The notes under the pieces were generated by a model that was given only the letters and a program-made list of their open reading frames with translations, did not search any database and was not told the origin of the DNA. Made by a program: the position numbers and the translations under genes. Below, piece by piece: positions 35,378 to 43,330 of a stretch of DNA of 64,000 nucleotides. Source of the DNA: an uncultured Pseudomonadota bacterium (lineage in GTDB: Bacteria > Pseudomonadota > Gammaproteobacteria > Steroidobacterales > Steroidobacteraceae); NCBI GenBank assembly GCA_903879335.1, contig CAIRLC010000010.1, positions 62,001-126,000 on the forward strand, in the 5' to 3' direction. Every line of letters starts with the position of its first letter. The first letter of the stretch is position 1.

Positions 35378-35572
35378 AGTGGCCTGTTAAAGTCTGCCTT
35401 CCTTGCATGAGGACGACCCGGGGGGGGGGCTGCGCGTTTCGACGGGGAAACGCCAGACGGTGAACAGATGACGTCGGCGCCTTGCGCTGGCGTCATCCGT
35501 GCTGTTGGTTGCTTGACGTTTACCCCTCAACCCCTGAGGACGTCCCGGCTGTCTTCCAGTTGGGGGGTAACG

Positions 35573-37132
35573 ATGATCAGACTATTGAAGACTTGGGGTG
35601 TATGGACGGCAGTGGCCGCATTGTCGGGATTGTTCGCTGCATTCAGTGCGGCGGCCGATGATCTAGTGGTTAAGGCCGATGCGCCGGTGACCCCACTGAA
35701 TCATTTTTGGGAACACATGTTCGGTTCCGGTCGGGCGGTTTTGGCCTTGCGTGACGATTATCGGCAGGATTTACGGGCGGTGCACGCCATCACCGATACG
35801 CAGTACGTCCGTTTCCATCATATTTTTTCCGATGAGATCGGGGTCTATAGCAAAGATAAGCAGGGTCACGATGTTTGGAATTTTTCCTACGTCGACCAGA
35901 TTTATGACGGCTTGCTCGACATCGGTGTTCGTCCGTTCGTGGAACTGTCCTTCATGCCGGTCAAAATGTCGTCGGATCCCAATTTAAAGTTTGGTTTCTG
36001 GTATGGGCCGAATTTTGCGCCGCCAAAGTCCTATGCGAAGTGGGATGAGATGATGCAACGGTTTGCTGAGCATCTAATTGAACGGTACGGCATCGAAGAA
36101 GTCTCGACTTGGTATTTCGAGGTATGGAACGAACCCAATATCGGGTTCTGGGGTGGCATGCCGCATCGTGCGACCTATTATGAACTCTACGAACACACGG
36201 CTAAGGCGTTGAAGGCTGTCAACCCGCGTCTCAGGGTTGGTGGTCCTTCTACGGCTCAGGCGGCTTGGGTCGGACAGTTTTTGACCGACATGTCGAAGAA
36301 AGGTGTGCCGGTTGATTTCGCCTCATCCCACGTCTACGCCAACGACACGGCGGATAATGTTTTTGGTACGAATGAAGTGATCTCGCGCGAGCACATGGTG
36401 TGCCGCGCGACCCGAAAAGTGCACGACGAGATCGCGGCCTCGCCGCTGCCCAAGACCCCGTTCGTCATGAGCGAGTTCAACGCCAGTTACATGAATGAAC
36501 CGGACGTGACCGACACCGTGTACATGGGACCTTGGCTCGCCAATATGATTCGCGAATGCGACGGGACTGTGGATGAGATGAGTTACTGGGCGTTCTCAGA
36601 CGTCTTCGAAGAGCAGGGGATTGTTAAAACGCCGTTCTATGGTGGCTTTGGTCTGATCGCCGAGCGTGACATCCCCAAGCCTGCCTTCAACGCCTTTGCT
36701 TTGCTGCATCGCTTGGGCGATGAGCGCTTAGCCTTAGACAGCACGTCGGCCCTGGCGACGCGTGCCAAAGACGGTCATTTGGCCATTGCGGTCTGGAACT
36801 ATGCGCCGCCCGATGGTGGTGAAGCGATCTACCATGGTCCATCCAAGGAGGCACGCCCACTTAAGCATTACTCGTTGAAGTTCGAGGGCGTTTCCGCTGA
36901 TGCGGCGGTGCGAGTGTCGCGCGTCGATGACACGCACGGGAATGTGGTGGCGACATTCGATCGTATGGGACGACCGCCATTCCCATCGCGTGCACAAATT
37001 GCGGAGCTGCGGGCGAGTGCCGCCTTGCCGGCACCGGAAGTGACTCATCTGTCTGGCGGCCGTCTTGAACTCGATGTCCCGACGCATGGCCTAGTCTTGA
37101 TTGAAACGGAGCAACGAGCTGTCACGGAATAG
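35573..37132 (+). CDS. Exported GH39 beta-xylosidase-like glycoside hydrolase
   Basis: A 519-residue protein starting at the ATG at 35573, where a GGGGGG run provides the ribosome-binding site and a signal peptide (ending S-A-A-A) follows. A frame open from 35468 adds no sensible sequence. The family 39 barrel shows the acid/base Glu187 in EVWNEPNIGF and the nucleophile Glu301 in VMSEFNASYM. GH39 enzymes remove beta-xylose or related sugars. It stands alone among peptidase and unknown genes, 195 bases after the M61 gene, and ends in a textbook terminator. The exact sugar is uncertain. Confidence 0.87.
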   Translation: MIRLLKTWGVWTAVAALSGLFAAFSAAADDLVVKADAPVTPLNHFWEHMFGSGRAVLALRDDYRQDLRAVHAITDTQYVRFHHIFSDEIGVYSKDKQGHDVWNFSYVDQIYDGLLDIGVRPFVELSFMPVKMSSDPNLKFGFWYGPNFAPPKSYAKWDEMMQRFAEHLIERYGIEEVSTWYFEVWNEPNIGFWGGMPHRATYYELYEHTAKALKAVNPRLRVGGPSTAQAAWVGQFLTDMSKKGVPVDFASSHVYANDTADNVFGTNEVISREHMVCRATRKVHDEIAASPLPKTPFVMSEFNASYMNEPDVTDTVYMGPWLANMIRECDGTVDEMSYWAFSDVFEEQGIVKTPFYGGFGLIAERDIPKPAFNAFALLHRLGDERLALDSTSALATRAKDGHLAIAVWNYAPPDGGEAIYHGPSKEARPLKHYSLKFEGVSADAAVRVSRVDDTHGNVVATFDRMGRPPFPSRAQIAELRASAALPAPEVTHLSGGRLELDVPTHGLVLIETEQRAVTE

Positions 37133-37164
37133 TCATCACGCGTGGTCTGGCAGGGTAGATAATT

Positions 37165-37197
37165 GAATGCGGGGTGCTTGTGCACCCCGCATTCTTT
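37165..37197 (+). terminator. Intrinsic terminator after the GH39 gene
   Basis: A perfect 13-bp stem (GAATGCGGGGTGC with GCACCCCGCATTC) with a TTGT loop is followed by TTTCT. It lies 32 bases after the GH39 stop and 18 bases before the phosphoesterase start. Confidence 0.88.
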
Positions 37198-37215
37198 CTG
37201 GGCTAGAGGTCTTCT

Positions 37216-38370
37216 ATGGGACGTTTATTCTGTGCTTGTGTGGTTCTGCTGTGTGCAGCCGAACTGCAGGCTCGACCGCAGGTGGTCGCCGTATTTGGCG
37301 ATATGCCTTACGGCAAGTCAGCGGCAGATACGGTTCAGCTTGAGGCGACGCCACGCTTCATCGACGACATCAACGCCGAAAAATCGGTGTCCCTCGCGAT
37401 TCACCTTGGGGACATCCACTCGGGCAAGCAACCCTGTACGGCCGCCTATGATCGTGCGGTGCTCGCGCAGTTTCAGCGTCTCACGGTGCCTTTGATTTAC
37501 ACGCCGGGTGACAACGAATGGATGGACTGCCATAAGCCCGGCGAGGGTGGCGGCAGTTGGAACAGCGAGAAGGGTGCCATCGACTATGCGCTCGATGCGG
37601 CCGGGCAATGGGTAGATTACGCCGGCGGCGATCCCATCGAAAATTTAGCGCTCGTTCGAGAACTCTACTTCCCTAAAGCCGGCCACACCCTCGGTCGCGA
37701 TAAGCGAGTCCAGTCCCAAGCGACGGCCTACGCGCGCAGCTACCCCGCCGATGGCGATTTTGTCGAAAATGTTCGTTTCGTCGAGGACGGTGTGCTGTAC
37801 GCATTCGTCAATATTCCGGGCGGCTCGAATAACGGCGAAGATCCGTGGTACGGCGCGCCGGAGCCGTCGAAACGCCAGCGGGACGAAATCGCGGCGCGCA
37901 CGGGTGCGACCATTCGTTGGATTGAGGCAGCCTATCGCGAAGCCCGAAATAACGGGGCTCGAGCGGTCGTGATTGGCACACAGGCGGACCTATGGGACCT
38001 CGATGGACGTGATGCGAGCCATGTGGGCGCGTACGAGCCCTATGTCCAGGCGCTTGCCGAGGGCGCCAAGGCCTACGGACGCCCGGTACTGCTCCTGGTG
38101 GGTGACTCTCACGTGTATCGCTCGGATAACCCGTTTGAGGCCGGCTCACCGTGCTTGATTGAGCCCTCAGCCGGGCAGCCGGCAACGCCGTGCCAAGACG
38201 ACGCGGCCGAGGCTCACCCGGGTTACCACGTTGCGAATATTCACCGGGTAGTGGTCCACGGCAGTTCGCTGCCGATGGAATGGCTGCAGCTCACGGTTGA
38301 TTTGTCCAAGCACGCGCCTGCTGCCGAAAGTGCTTTTGGTCCCTTCGCGTGGACCCGACGCCATCCCTAG
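37216..38370 (+). CDS. Exported calcineurin-like metallophosphoesterase
   Basis: A 384-residue protein with a short signal peptide (ending L-Q-A, residues 1-19). The two-metal phosphoesterase motifs are present in order: FGDMPYG, HLGDIHSG, TPGDNEW, and a C-terminal LVGDSHVY followed by VHGSSLPMEW. Such enzymes hydrolyse phosphomonoesters or diesters in the periplasm. The substrate is not evident. GAGG lies six bases before the ATG. It is probably transcribed on its own, between two hairpins. Confidence 0.82.
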   Translation: MGRLFCACVVLLCAAELQARPQVVAVFGDMPYGKSAADTVQLEATPRFIDDINAEKSVSLAIHLGDIHSGKQPCTAAYDRAVLAQFQRLTVPLIYTPGDNEWMDCHKPGEGGGSWNSEKGAIDYALDAAGQWVDYAGGDPIENLALVRELYFPKAGHTLGRDKRVQSQATAYARSYPADGDFVENVRFVEDGVLYAFVNIPGGSNNGEDPWYGAPEPSKRQRDEIAARTGATIRWIEAAYREARNNGARAVVIGTQADLWDLDGRDASHVGAYEPYVQALAEGAKAYGRPVLLLVGDSHVYRSDNPFEAGSPCLIEPSAGQPATPCQDDAAEAHPGYHVANIHRVVVHGSSLPMEWLQLTVDLSKHAPAAESAFGPFAWTRRHP

Positions 38371-38405
38371 GCGGAGGCGTCAATGGCCGTCACCTCGGCC
38401 TAGGG
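38365..38405 (+). terminator. Hairpin overlapping the phosphoesterase stop codon
   Basis: A 13-bp stem with one mismatch (38365-38377 with 38393-38405) includes the TAG stop of the phosphoesterase gene. There is no T-run. Confidence 0.5.
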
Positions 38406-38479
38406 CTCGGCATCGAACCCTCGGTGTGTGAGCCATCAAGGCTAATGTGTGATCCCGCTACAACCGGCGATTGCAGGAC

Positions 38480-39775
38480 CTATTGCCGAGCCATGCTGGG
38501 CGATTCAAGTCCATGGCCGTTCGGGCCACGCTCTCGACGCCATAAGAGCACAACGGACGTCAGGGCGATGAGGCTCACCGCCCCAAAGAACAGCAGCATC
38601 ACGGCGTAGCCTTCCGGGTGTTCTGCGCTGGCATGGGCATGGTCCGCGAGCGCGCCGGCGGCCACGTTCGAGGCCAAAATGCCGAAGGCCTGAATCACGG
38701 TGATCACGCCCAAGGCGGTACCGAGCCGTTGCGGTTCAACGATCAAGGTCGTCGACGGCCAGATGATCGCCGGCACCAAGGCCCAACTGATCCCCATGAG
38801 CACGGTCGAGACCCAAGGATTCCAATCGGTCAGTCCGAGCACCGCCAGAGTCACGGGCAGTAAGACCGTCCCAAAGCAGAGCAACAGCGCCCGGTGACCG
38901 AAGCGATCGGCCAGCAGGCCAAATAAGGGGGTTGCGAAAATCGCGGCCAAGAATACGCCGGAGTTGACCTGGCCTGCGGACTGCAGCGAGAGGTGCTTGG
39001 CGTGCTGCAGGTATTCAACGGCATAGGTTTGGCGGAACGGAAAGAACACCGAGGCATACAGGACGTGTAAGCCCAAGATGTACCAAAAGGAGGCGTCGAA
39101 CTGAAACAACTCGCGCAGTTTGGGTAGGTGCTGCCCGGCCTCGGCTGCGGTGGTTCTCGACCGGCGCCCGTCGATCGCTAAAAAGAGCAGGGCTGCGACA
39201 AAGCCGGCCACCGTGATACCAACACCTAGCCACAAGGGTGGCTGCCAGCCGGCGTCATAGAGAGGCTTGGCCCACGTCGATGACGTGTTGCACATGAACG
39301 AGCCGACCCGGGCGAGCGATAAGAAGAGGGCGGTCGCCAGCGCAATCCCCGATCGTGGGAACCACAAAGCCAGACCCGCGACGAGCGCCATGAAGATCGC
39401 CCCCTCGCTGATGCCGAATAAGAAGCGTCCCAACCACATGACACGATACGGCTCACCGAGTGCCGTCAGAACCGCACCGAGGACGCCGACGCCTGCGGTC
39501 CAGCAGGCCATGCGGGCAGCGCCGAAGCGGTCAATGAGCACGCCGCCGACCAAGGCCAATAAGACGCTCGGCCAGTACATCGCGGCATTCAGATTTCCGA
39601 TATCCGCTTGACTGAAGCCCCGCTGACGTTCCAAGAGGTCCGCCAGTTCGCCAATCACATCGGATTCGTAGTACGTCGCGAAGATCGCCATGGCCGCAAG
39701 ACCGAGGGCCAGCCACCGCGCCGGTGATACCGGGAAGTCGTGGCTGTCATTGGCATCAGTCGCGGCGTGCGTCAT
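38480..39775 (-). CDS. MFS transporter
   Basis: A 431-residue inner-membrane protein with about 12 hydrophobic segments and MFS loop motifs (DRFGAAR between segments 2 and 3, LLADRFGHR in the second half). It resembles the MFSD1-like group of general MFS permeases. The substrate is unknown. Its start codon overlaps the stop of the FAD-oxidoreductase gene (ATGA), so the transporter and that enzyme likely handle the same compound. Confidence 0.82.
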   Translation of the reverse strand: MTHAATDANDSHDFPVSPARWLALGLAAMAIFATYYESDVIGELADLLERQRGFSQADIGNLNAAMYWPSVLLALVGGVLIDRFGAARMACWTAGVGVLGAVLTALGEPYRVMWLGRFLFGISEGAIFMALVAGLALWFPRSGIALATALFLSLARVGSFMCNTSSTWAKPLYDAGWQPPLWLGVGITVAGFVAALLFLAIDGRRSRTTAAEAGQHLPKLRELFQFDASFWYILGLHVLYASVFFPFRQTYAVEYLQHAKHLSLQSAGQVNSGVFLAAIFATPLFGLLADRFGHRALLLCFGTVLLPVTLAVLGLTDWNPWVSTVLMGISWALVPAIIWPSTTLIVEPQRLGTALGVITVIQAFGILASNVAAGALADHAHASAEHPEGYAVMLLFFGAVSLIALTSVVLLWRRERGPNGHGLESPSMARQ

Positions 39776-41136
39776 CGGATTCGGGCCCCCTGGCGGACGA
39801 GTTCGTCCTGCAACGCGCCGATGTTAACCCGATCCAGTGCCTCGTCGCGCCGGATTGAGATGGCCGCCGCGACACCGGCCCCTTGGCCGCCCACCGCGCA
39901 GCACATCATGTTCCGAGCTGACGCATGCGAGATCAGATCACCGCCGATGGCGCGGCCAGCGACCAAGAGATTGCCGACACGCTTCGGCACGAGCGCGCGA
40001 TAAGGCACGTGCCAGTAGCGGCCGGTTGTCGGCAGGATCAGCACGCCGTAGCCGTCGATGAACTCCGGAAAGATACCGATGGCGTCGTCAAAACGGCCTT
40101 GCTCACGCACGTCGGTCTCCGTGATGTTGTAGACCGCATCGATTTTTCGGGTGTCGCGGATACCGAGCGTCATGCCGAAATTACGCAACTTGGCCTTCTC
40201 GCAGCCGCCCATGTAGTGGCGCAGCGCGTTCATGGCGTGGATGGCTTGCGCGCGGCCGTCGATTTCGCCGCGGGTCAAATCATCGGGGTTGGTGCCGTCG
40301 AGACCCTGGATATGCACCAGATTCAGGTAGGTCAATTCGCCGGTATCCGACATCGTGCCCCACGTTCCGGCGATGGTTTTGAGATCCTCGGGGATTAAGC
40401 CGGCCTCAACCGCTTGTGCGAAAGGCTTGCGCAAGAACGGCGAGAAGAGATGATCTTCCTTACCGGAGGTTTCGTAATCCCACTCGTGGTTGCCGGACCA
40501 ATCGCCGTAGGTTTGGGGGTCGGCATGCACCGCCTCGATGAAGCCCCGCTTGTCGACGCCCGACATGGAGAACATCACCGAGACAGACATCATTTTTTCT
40601 CGGGGTGTCATCACCGTGGGTGCACCGGCGCGATAGGCCAAATCGGCATCGCCCGTCGCGTCGATGACTCGTTTGGCGAGGATTGCCTCGCGCCCGGCCT
40701 TGCTCTCGGTATAGACGCCACGTATCGCGCCATCAACCACGATCGGCATGACGGCGGTTCGATGCAGCATCGGATGTATGCCTGCTTCGGCTACCAACTG
40801 ATCGGCCACGTACTTGAACATTTCTGCGTCCAAGGCGGAGCTCGTCGATTGTGGTTCGGGAGAGGTTGCGCCCATCTCATGGGCGCGACGCTCAAGTTCA
40901 GGACCAATGCCTTCGCAGTCGACGGTACCTTCGCGCCGATACCAGGCAAAGCCTTCGACGCCGACTTGCGTGATATTGCCGCCGAAACAGCCGTAGCGCT
41001 CAAGCAGCGTTGTTTTGGCGCCCGCGCGTGCGGCCGCTAATGCTGCCGAGAGTCCGCCAGGTCCGCTGCCGACCACCAATACATCCGTCTCATGCACGAC
41101 ATCAATCGTGCGGCTCGCTTCAAGAATCGTCGCCAT
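39772..41136 (-). CDS. FAD-dependent oxidoreductase (FAD_oxidored family)
   Basis: A 454-residue flavoprotein. The FAD-binding Rossmann motif is VLVVGSGPGGLSAALAAARAGA at residues about 19-40, with ERYGCFGGN following. VIDATGDADLAYRAG and the C-terminal NLLVAGRAIGGD are typical of the FAD_oxidored group (Pfam PF12831), which has few characterised members. GGTGA lies seven bases before the ATG. There is no signal peptide. It is the first gene of a two-gene operon with the MFS permease. Confidence 0.82.
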   Translation of the reverse strand: MATILEASRTIDVVHETDVLVVGSGPGGLSAALAAARAGAKTTLLERYGCFGGNITQVGVEGFAWYRREGTVDCEGIGPELERRAHEMGATSPEPQSTSSALDAEMFKYVADQLVAEAGIHPMLHRTAVMPIVVDGAIRGVYTESKAGREAILAKRVIDATGDADLAYRAGAPTVMTPREKMMSVSVMFSMSGVDKRGFIEAVHADPQTYGDWSGNHEWDYETSGKEDHLFSPFLRKPFAQAVEAGLIPEDLKTIAGTWGTMSDTGELTYLNLVHIQGLDGTNPDDLTRGEIDGRAQAIHAMNALRHYMGGCEKAKLRNFGMTLGIRDTRKIDAVYNITETDVREQGRFDDAIGIFPEFIDGYGVLILPTTGRYWHVPYRALVPKRVGNLLVAGRAIGGDLISHASARNMMCCAVGGQGAGVAAAISIRRDEALDRVNIGALQDELVRQGARIR

Positions 41137-41217
41137 AGTCGGTCACCTCTCGCTAGAGGCGAAAGTATGCCTGAGTCGCATCTCCGGCAGATGACGCAGA
41201 TGCTAATGCATCAACCC

Positions 41218-43236
41218 TCATGAGGTCCGATACCGAGTGACTGCATCGCCCAGCGCCGTTTTCAGTTCGCCCAACCACGGTTCGTAGTGACGCCATTGAT
41301 CCAATCCTTCCCGATAAATCGGCTGCCGCACTTGCTCGGAACTTGCCGTTTTTACACTACGAACGTTCTTATGAAACTCAAGGCAGCCTTGTTCGAAGGG
41401 TAAACCTAAGAAATCAAGGATACGGCGCACGCTGCCCTCCAGATCATCCACCACGTCTTCGTGGTGCACACGCAGGATTTGTCCCGGTAGCGCCTCATCC
41501 CAGTGCTTCATGAGATCAAGATAGGTGCGGTAATAACGGGCGATATCATCGATGCTGTAGCAGAACTCCTGGCCGCGGGCGAACAGTTGTTTCAGATTGC
41601 CGAAACAGCACGCCATCGGTTCACGGCGGGCATCGATGATTTTGGCGTTCGGCAGAATGAGCTTGATTAAGCCCACATGCCGAAAGTTGTTCGGCATTTT
41701 GTCGATGAAGTAGGGCGGACTCGTTCGATAGATGCGGGTGTCGTCGATGTATTTCTGACCGAAGGCTTGGACTTCTTCTGGGCTCAACTCGGTCATGCTG
41801 TTGGGGTAGCGTGGGTTGTTGAGGTCCGGGTTCAAGCCCTGCAACTGCAAGGCGTAGCGTGGAATATTCGCAAGCTCCTGCGTTCCCTCAACCATGGAGT
41901 GGGAGGCCAAAATCTGCTCCAGCAGCGTCGAGCCCGCGCGTGGCAGTCCCAGAATGAAAATCGGATCGGGTGCGGGGCACCCCCAACCGCGTCTGGCGTC
42001 GAAGAACTCACGGGTGCAGACCTTGATCTGATTCGTGGTGTTCTGCTCCAGAAGATCGGCGCGGTATTTGCTCTCCGCACGCTTCATGGCATTGCCGCGC
42101 GCGTAGTAATGCCAACTCGTCTCGTAGTCCTTGCGGTCTTCGAAAGCTTTCCCGAGTGCAAAACAGATGTGGTATCGATCAATGGTCGCGAGCGACTCGT
42201 CGGTCTCGGCGTGGCGCAAGTGTGCGATGTCATCGTCGCTGAACTTGTAAGTTTTTAAGTTCGCGAGGCTCCAGTAGGCGTCGCCGAATCGAGGCCTGAC
42301 TGCGATGGCGCGATGATAGGCGTCGATCGCTTCGGGGCGGCGGCCAACGGTCTTGTGCGAGTGACCGATCGACAGCAGCAAATCTGCCGCGAGCGGTGAC
42401 GTCGGGTCGCTGTCGGCGAGCACCTCCGTGAACCGACGCACACCTTCATCGTGATCGCCAAGGCCCACCGTTGCGGTGGCGCGCAGCGTTCTGTAGTCGA
42501 TGTTCTTCGGATCGATCGCAATCAAACAGTCGAATTCAGCAATCGCTTCGACATGTTTGTGCCGGTCAAGCAAGACGCACGCGTAGTCGCGGCGAAGTTC
42601 AACGTAATCCGGATCAAGCCGCACGGCCGCCTCCAGCAGCACCTCGGCCTCATCAAAAATTTCATGCGTGATAGCAATCCGCGCCAAGAGGCGCATGGCC
42701 TCTGGGTGGTCACCGTGCGTGACCAGATAGGCGCGTATGACGTTTTCCGCCGTGCTCAGGTCTCCTTCGCAAAAGAGGCCTGTCGCTTTGATGACGTCGG
42801 CCGGCATCGCCCCAAGGCGGCGCACGTGTTCAGACGCCATCTGTCTCTGCGCCTCCAGGCGCGACATCTTGTAGAGCCCCTCAAGCATGCTCCAGGTGGC
42901 CGGTAGGGCTGGGTTGATCCGCACGGCGTGCTCGTAGGCCTCAATCGCGCCACGGGCGTCTTTCAATGCCACGTAGCAGTGGCCGCGTTCTTGATAGAGG
43001 AGGCTGGACTTGGGGTGATAGCGTTCCATGGCCTCGAGGGTTTCGAGCGCCTCCTGCGTCAGCCGGCTGTGCCGTTCCGCCAGTGCCGTGAGGTAGAGGA
43101 CGTCCCGGTTCTCCGGAACTCGCGCCAATAATGCGCGGGCCGCGGAAAGCGCTTCACCCAGCGCTTGGTCACGCAGCAGTCCGCGGATCCGCTCAACTTC
43201 GGCTGCAACGGGGTTCAAGGCAACGGTATTCGTCAT
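41218..43236 (-). CDS. TPR-repeat sulfotransferase
   Basis: A 672-residue protein, started at the ATG at 43236. Residues about 10-340 are a run of tetratricopeptide repeats. The C-terminal third is a sulfotransferase with the 5'-phosphosulfate-binding loop FILGLPRAGSTLLEQ near residue 430 and a DKMPNNF segment later. It would move sulfate from PAPS to a hydroxyl or Tyr acceptor. Such fusions are often found beside TonB-dependent receptors, as here, but the acceptor is unknown. An intrinsic terminator ends about 10 bases before its start codon, so it depends on read-through or on a promoter inside that short stretch. Confidence 0.85.
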   Translation of the reverse strand: MTNTVALNPVAAEVERIRGLLRDQALGEALSAARALLARVPENRDVLYLTALAERHSRLTQEALETLEAMERYHPKSSLLYQERGHCYVALKDARGAIEAYEHAVRINPALPATWSMLEGLYKMSRLEAQRQMASEHVRRLGAMPADVIKATGLFCEGDLSTAENVIRAYLVTHGDHPEAMRLLARIAITHEIFDEAEVLLEAAVRLDPDYVELRRDYACVLLDRHKHVEAIAEFDCLIAIDPKNIDYRTLRATATVGLGDHDEGVRRFTEVLADSDPTSPLAADLLLSIGHSHKTVGRRPEAIDAYHRAIAVRPRFGDAYWSLANLKTYKFSDDDIAHLRHAETDESLATIDRYHICFALGKAFEDRKDYETSWHYYARGNAMKRAESKYRADLLEQNTTNQIKVCTREFFDARRGWGCPAPDPIFILGLPRAGSTLLEQILASHSMVEGTQELANIPRYALQLQGLNPDLNNPRYPNSMTELSPEEVQAFGQKYIDDTRIYRTSPPYFIDKMPNNFRHVGLIKLILPNAKIIDARREPMACCFGNLKQLFARGQEFCYSIDDIARYYRTYLDLMKHWDEALPGQILRVHHEDVVDDLEGSVRRILDFLGLPFEQGCLEFHKNVRSVKTASSEQVRQPIYREGLDQWRHYEPWLGELKTALGDAVTRYRTS

Positions 43237-43245
43237 ATCCAGTCC

Positions 43246-43281
43246 ACAAAAAACAAAGGCGGGCATCGCTGCCCGCCTTTG
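43246..43281 (-). terminator. Intrinsic terminator between receptor and sulfotransferase genes
   Basis: On the minus strand a perfect 12-bp stem (CAAAGGCGGGCA with TGCCCGCCTTTG, 4-base loop) is followed by six T. It lies about 50 bases after the TonB-receptor stop and ends roughly 10 bases before the sulfotransferase ATG. Confidence 0.88.
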
Positions 43282-43330
43282 AGTTTACCGCAACCGGCGA
43301 TGCCGGCTGCGGCAGGGGTCGCAAGTCGTA

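Noticed and set aside
43145-43155. GAAAGCGCTTC, close to the LacI-family operator of the glucan locus
   Set aside because: It lacks one base of the palindrome and lies inside the sulfotransferase coding region, so it is most likely chance.
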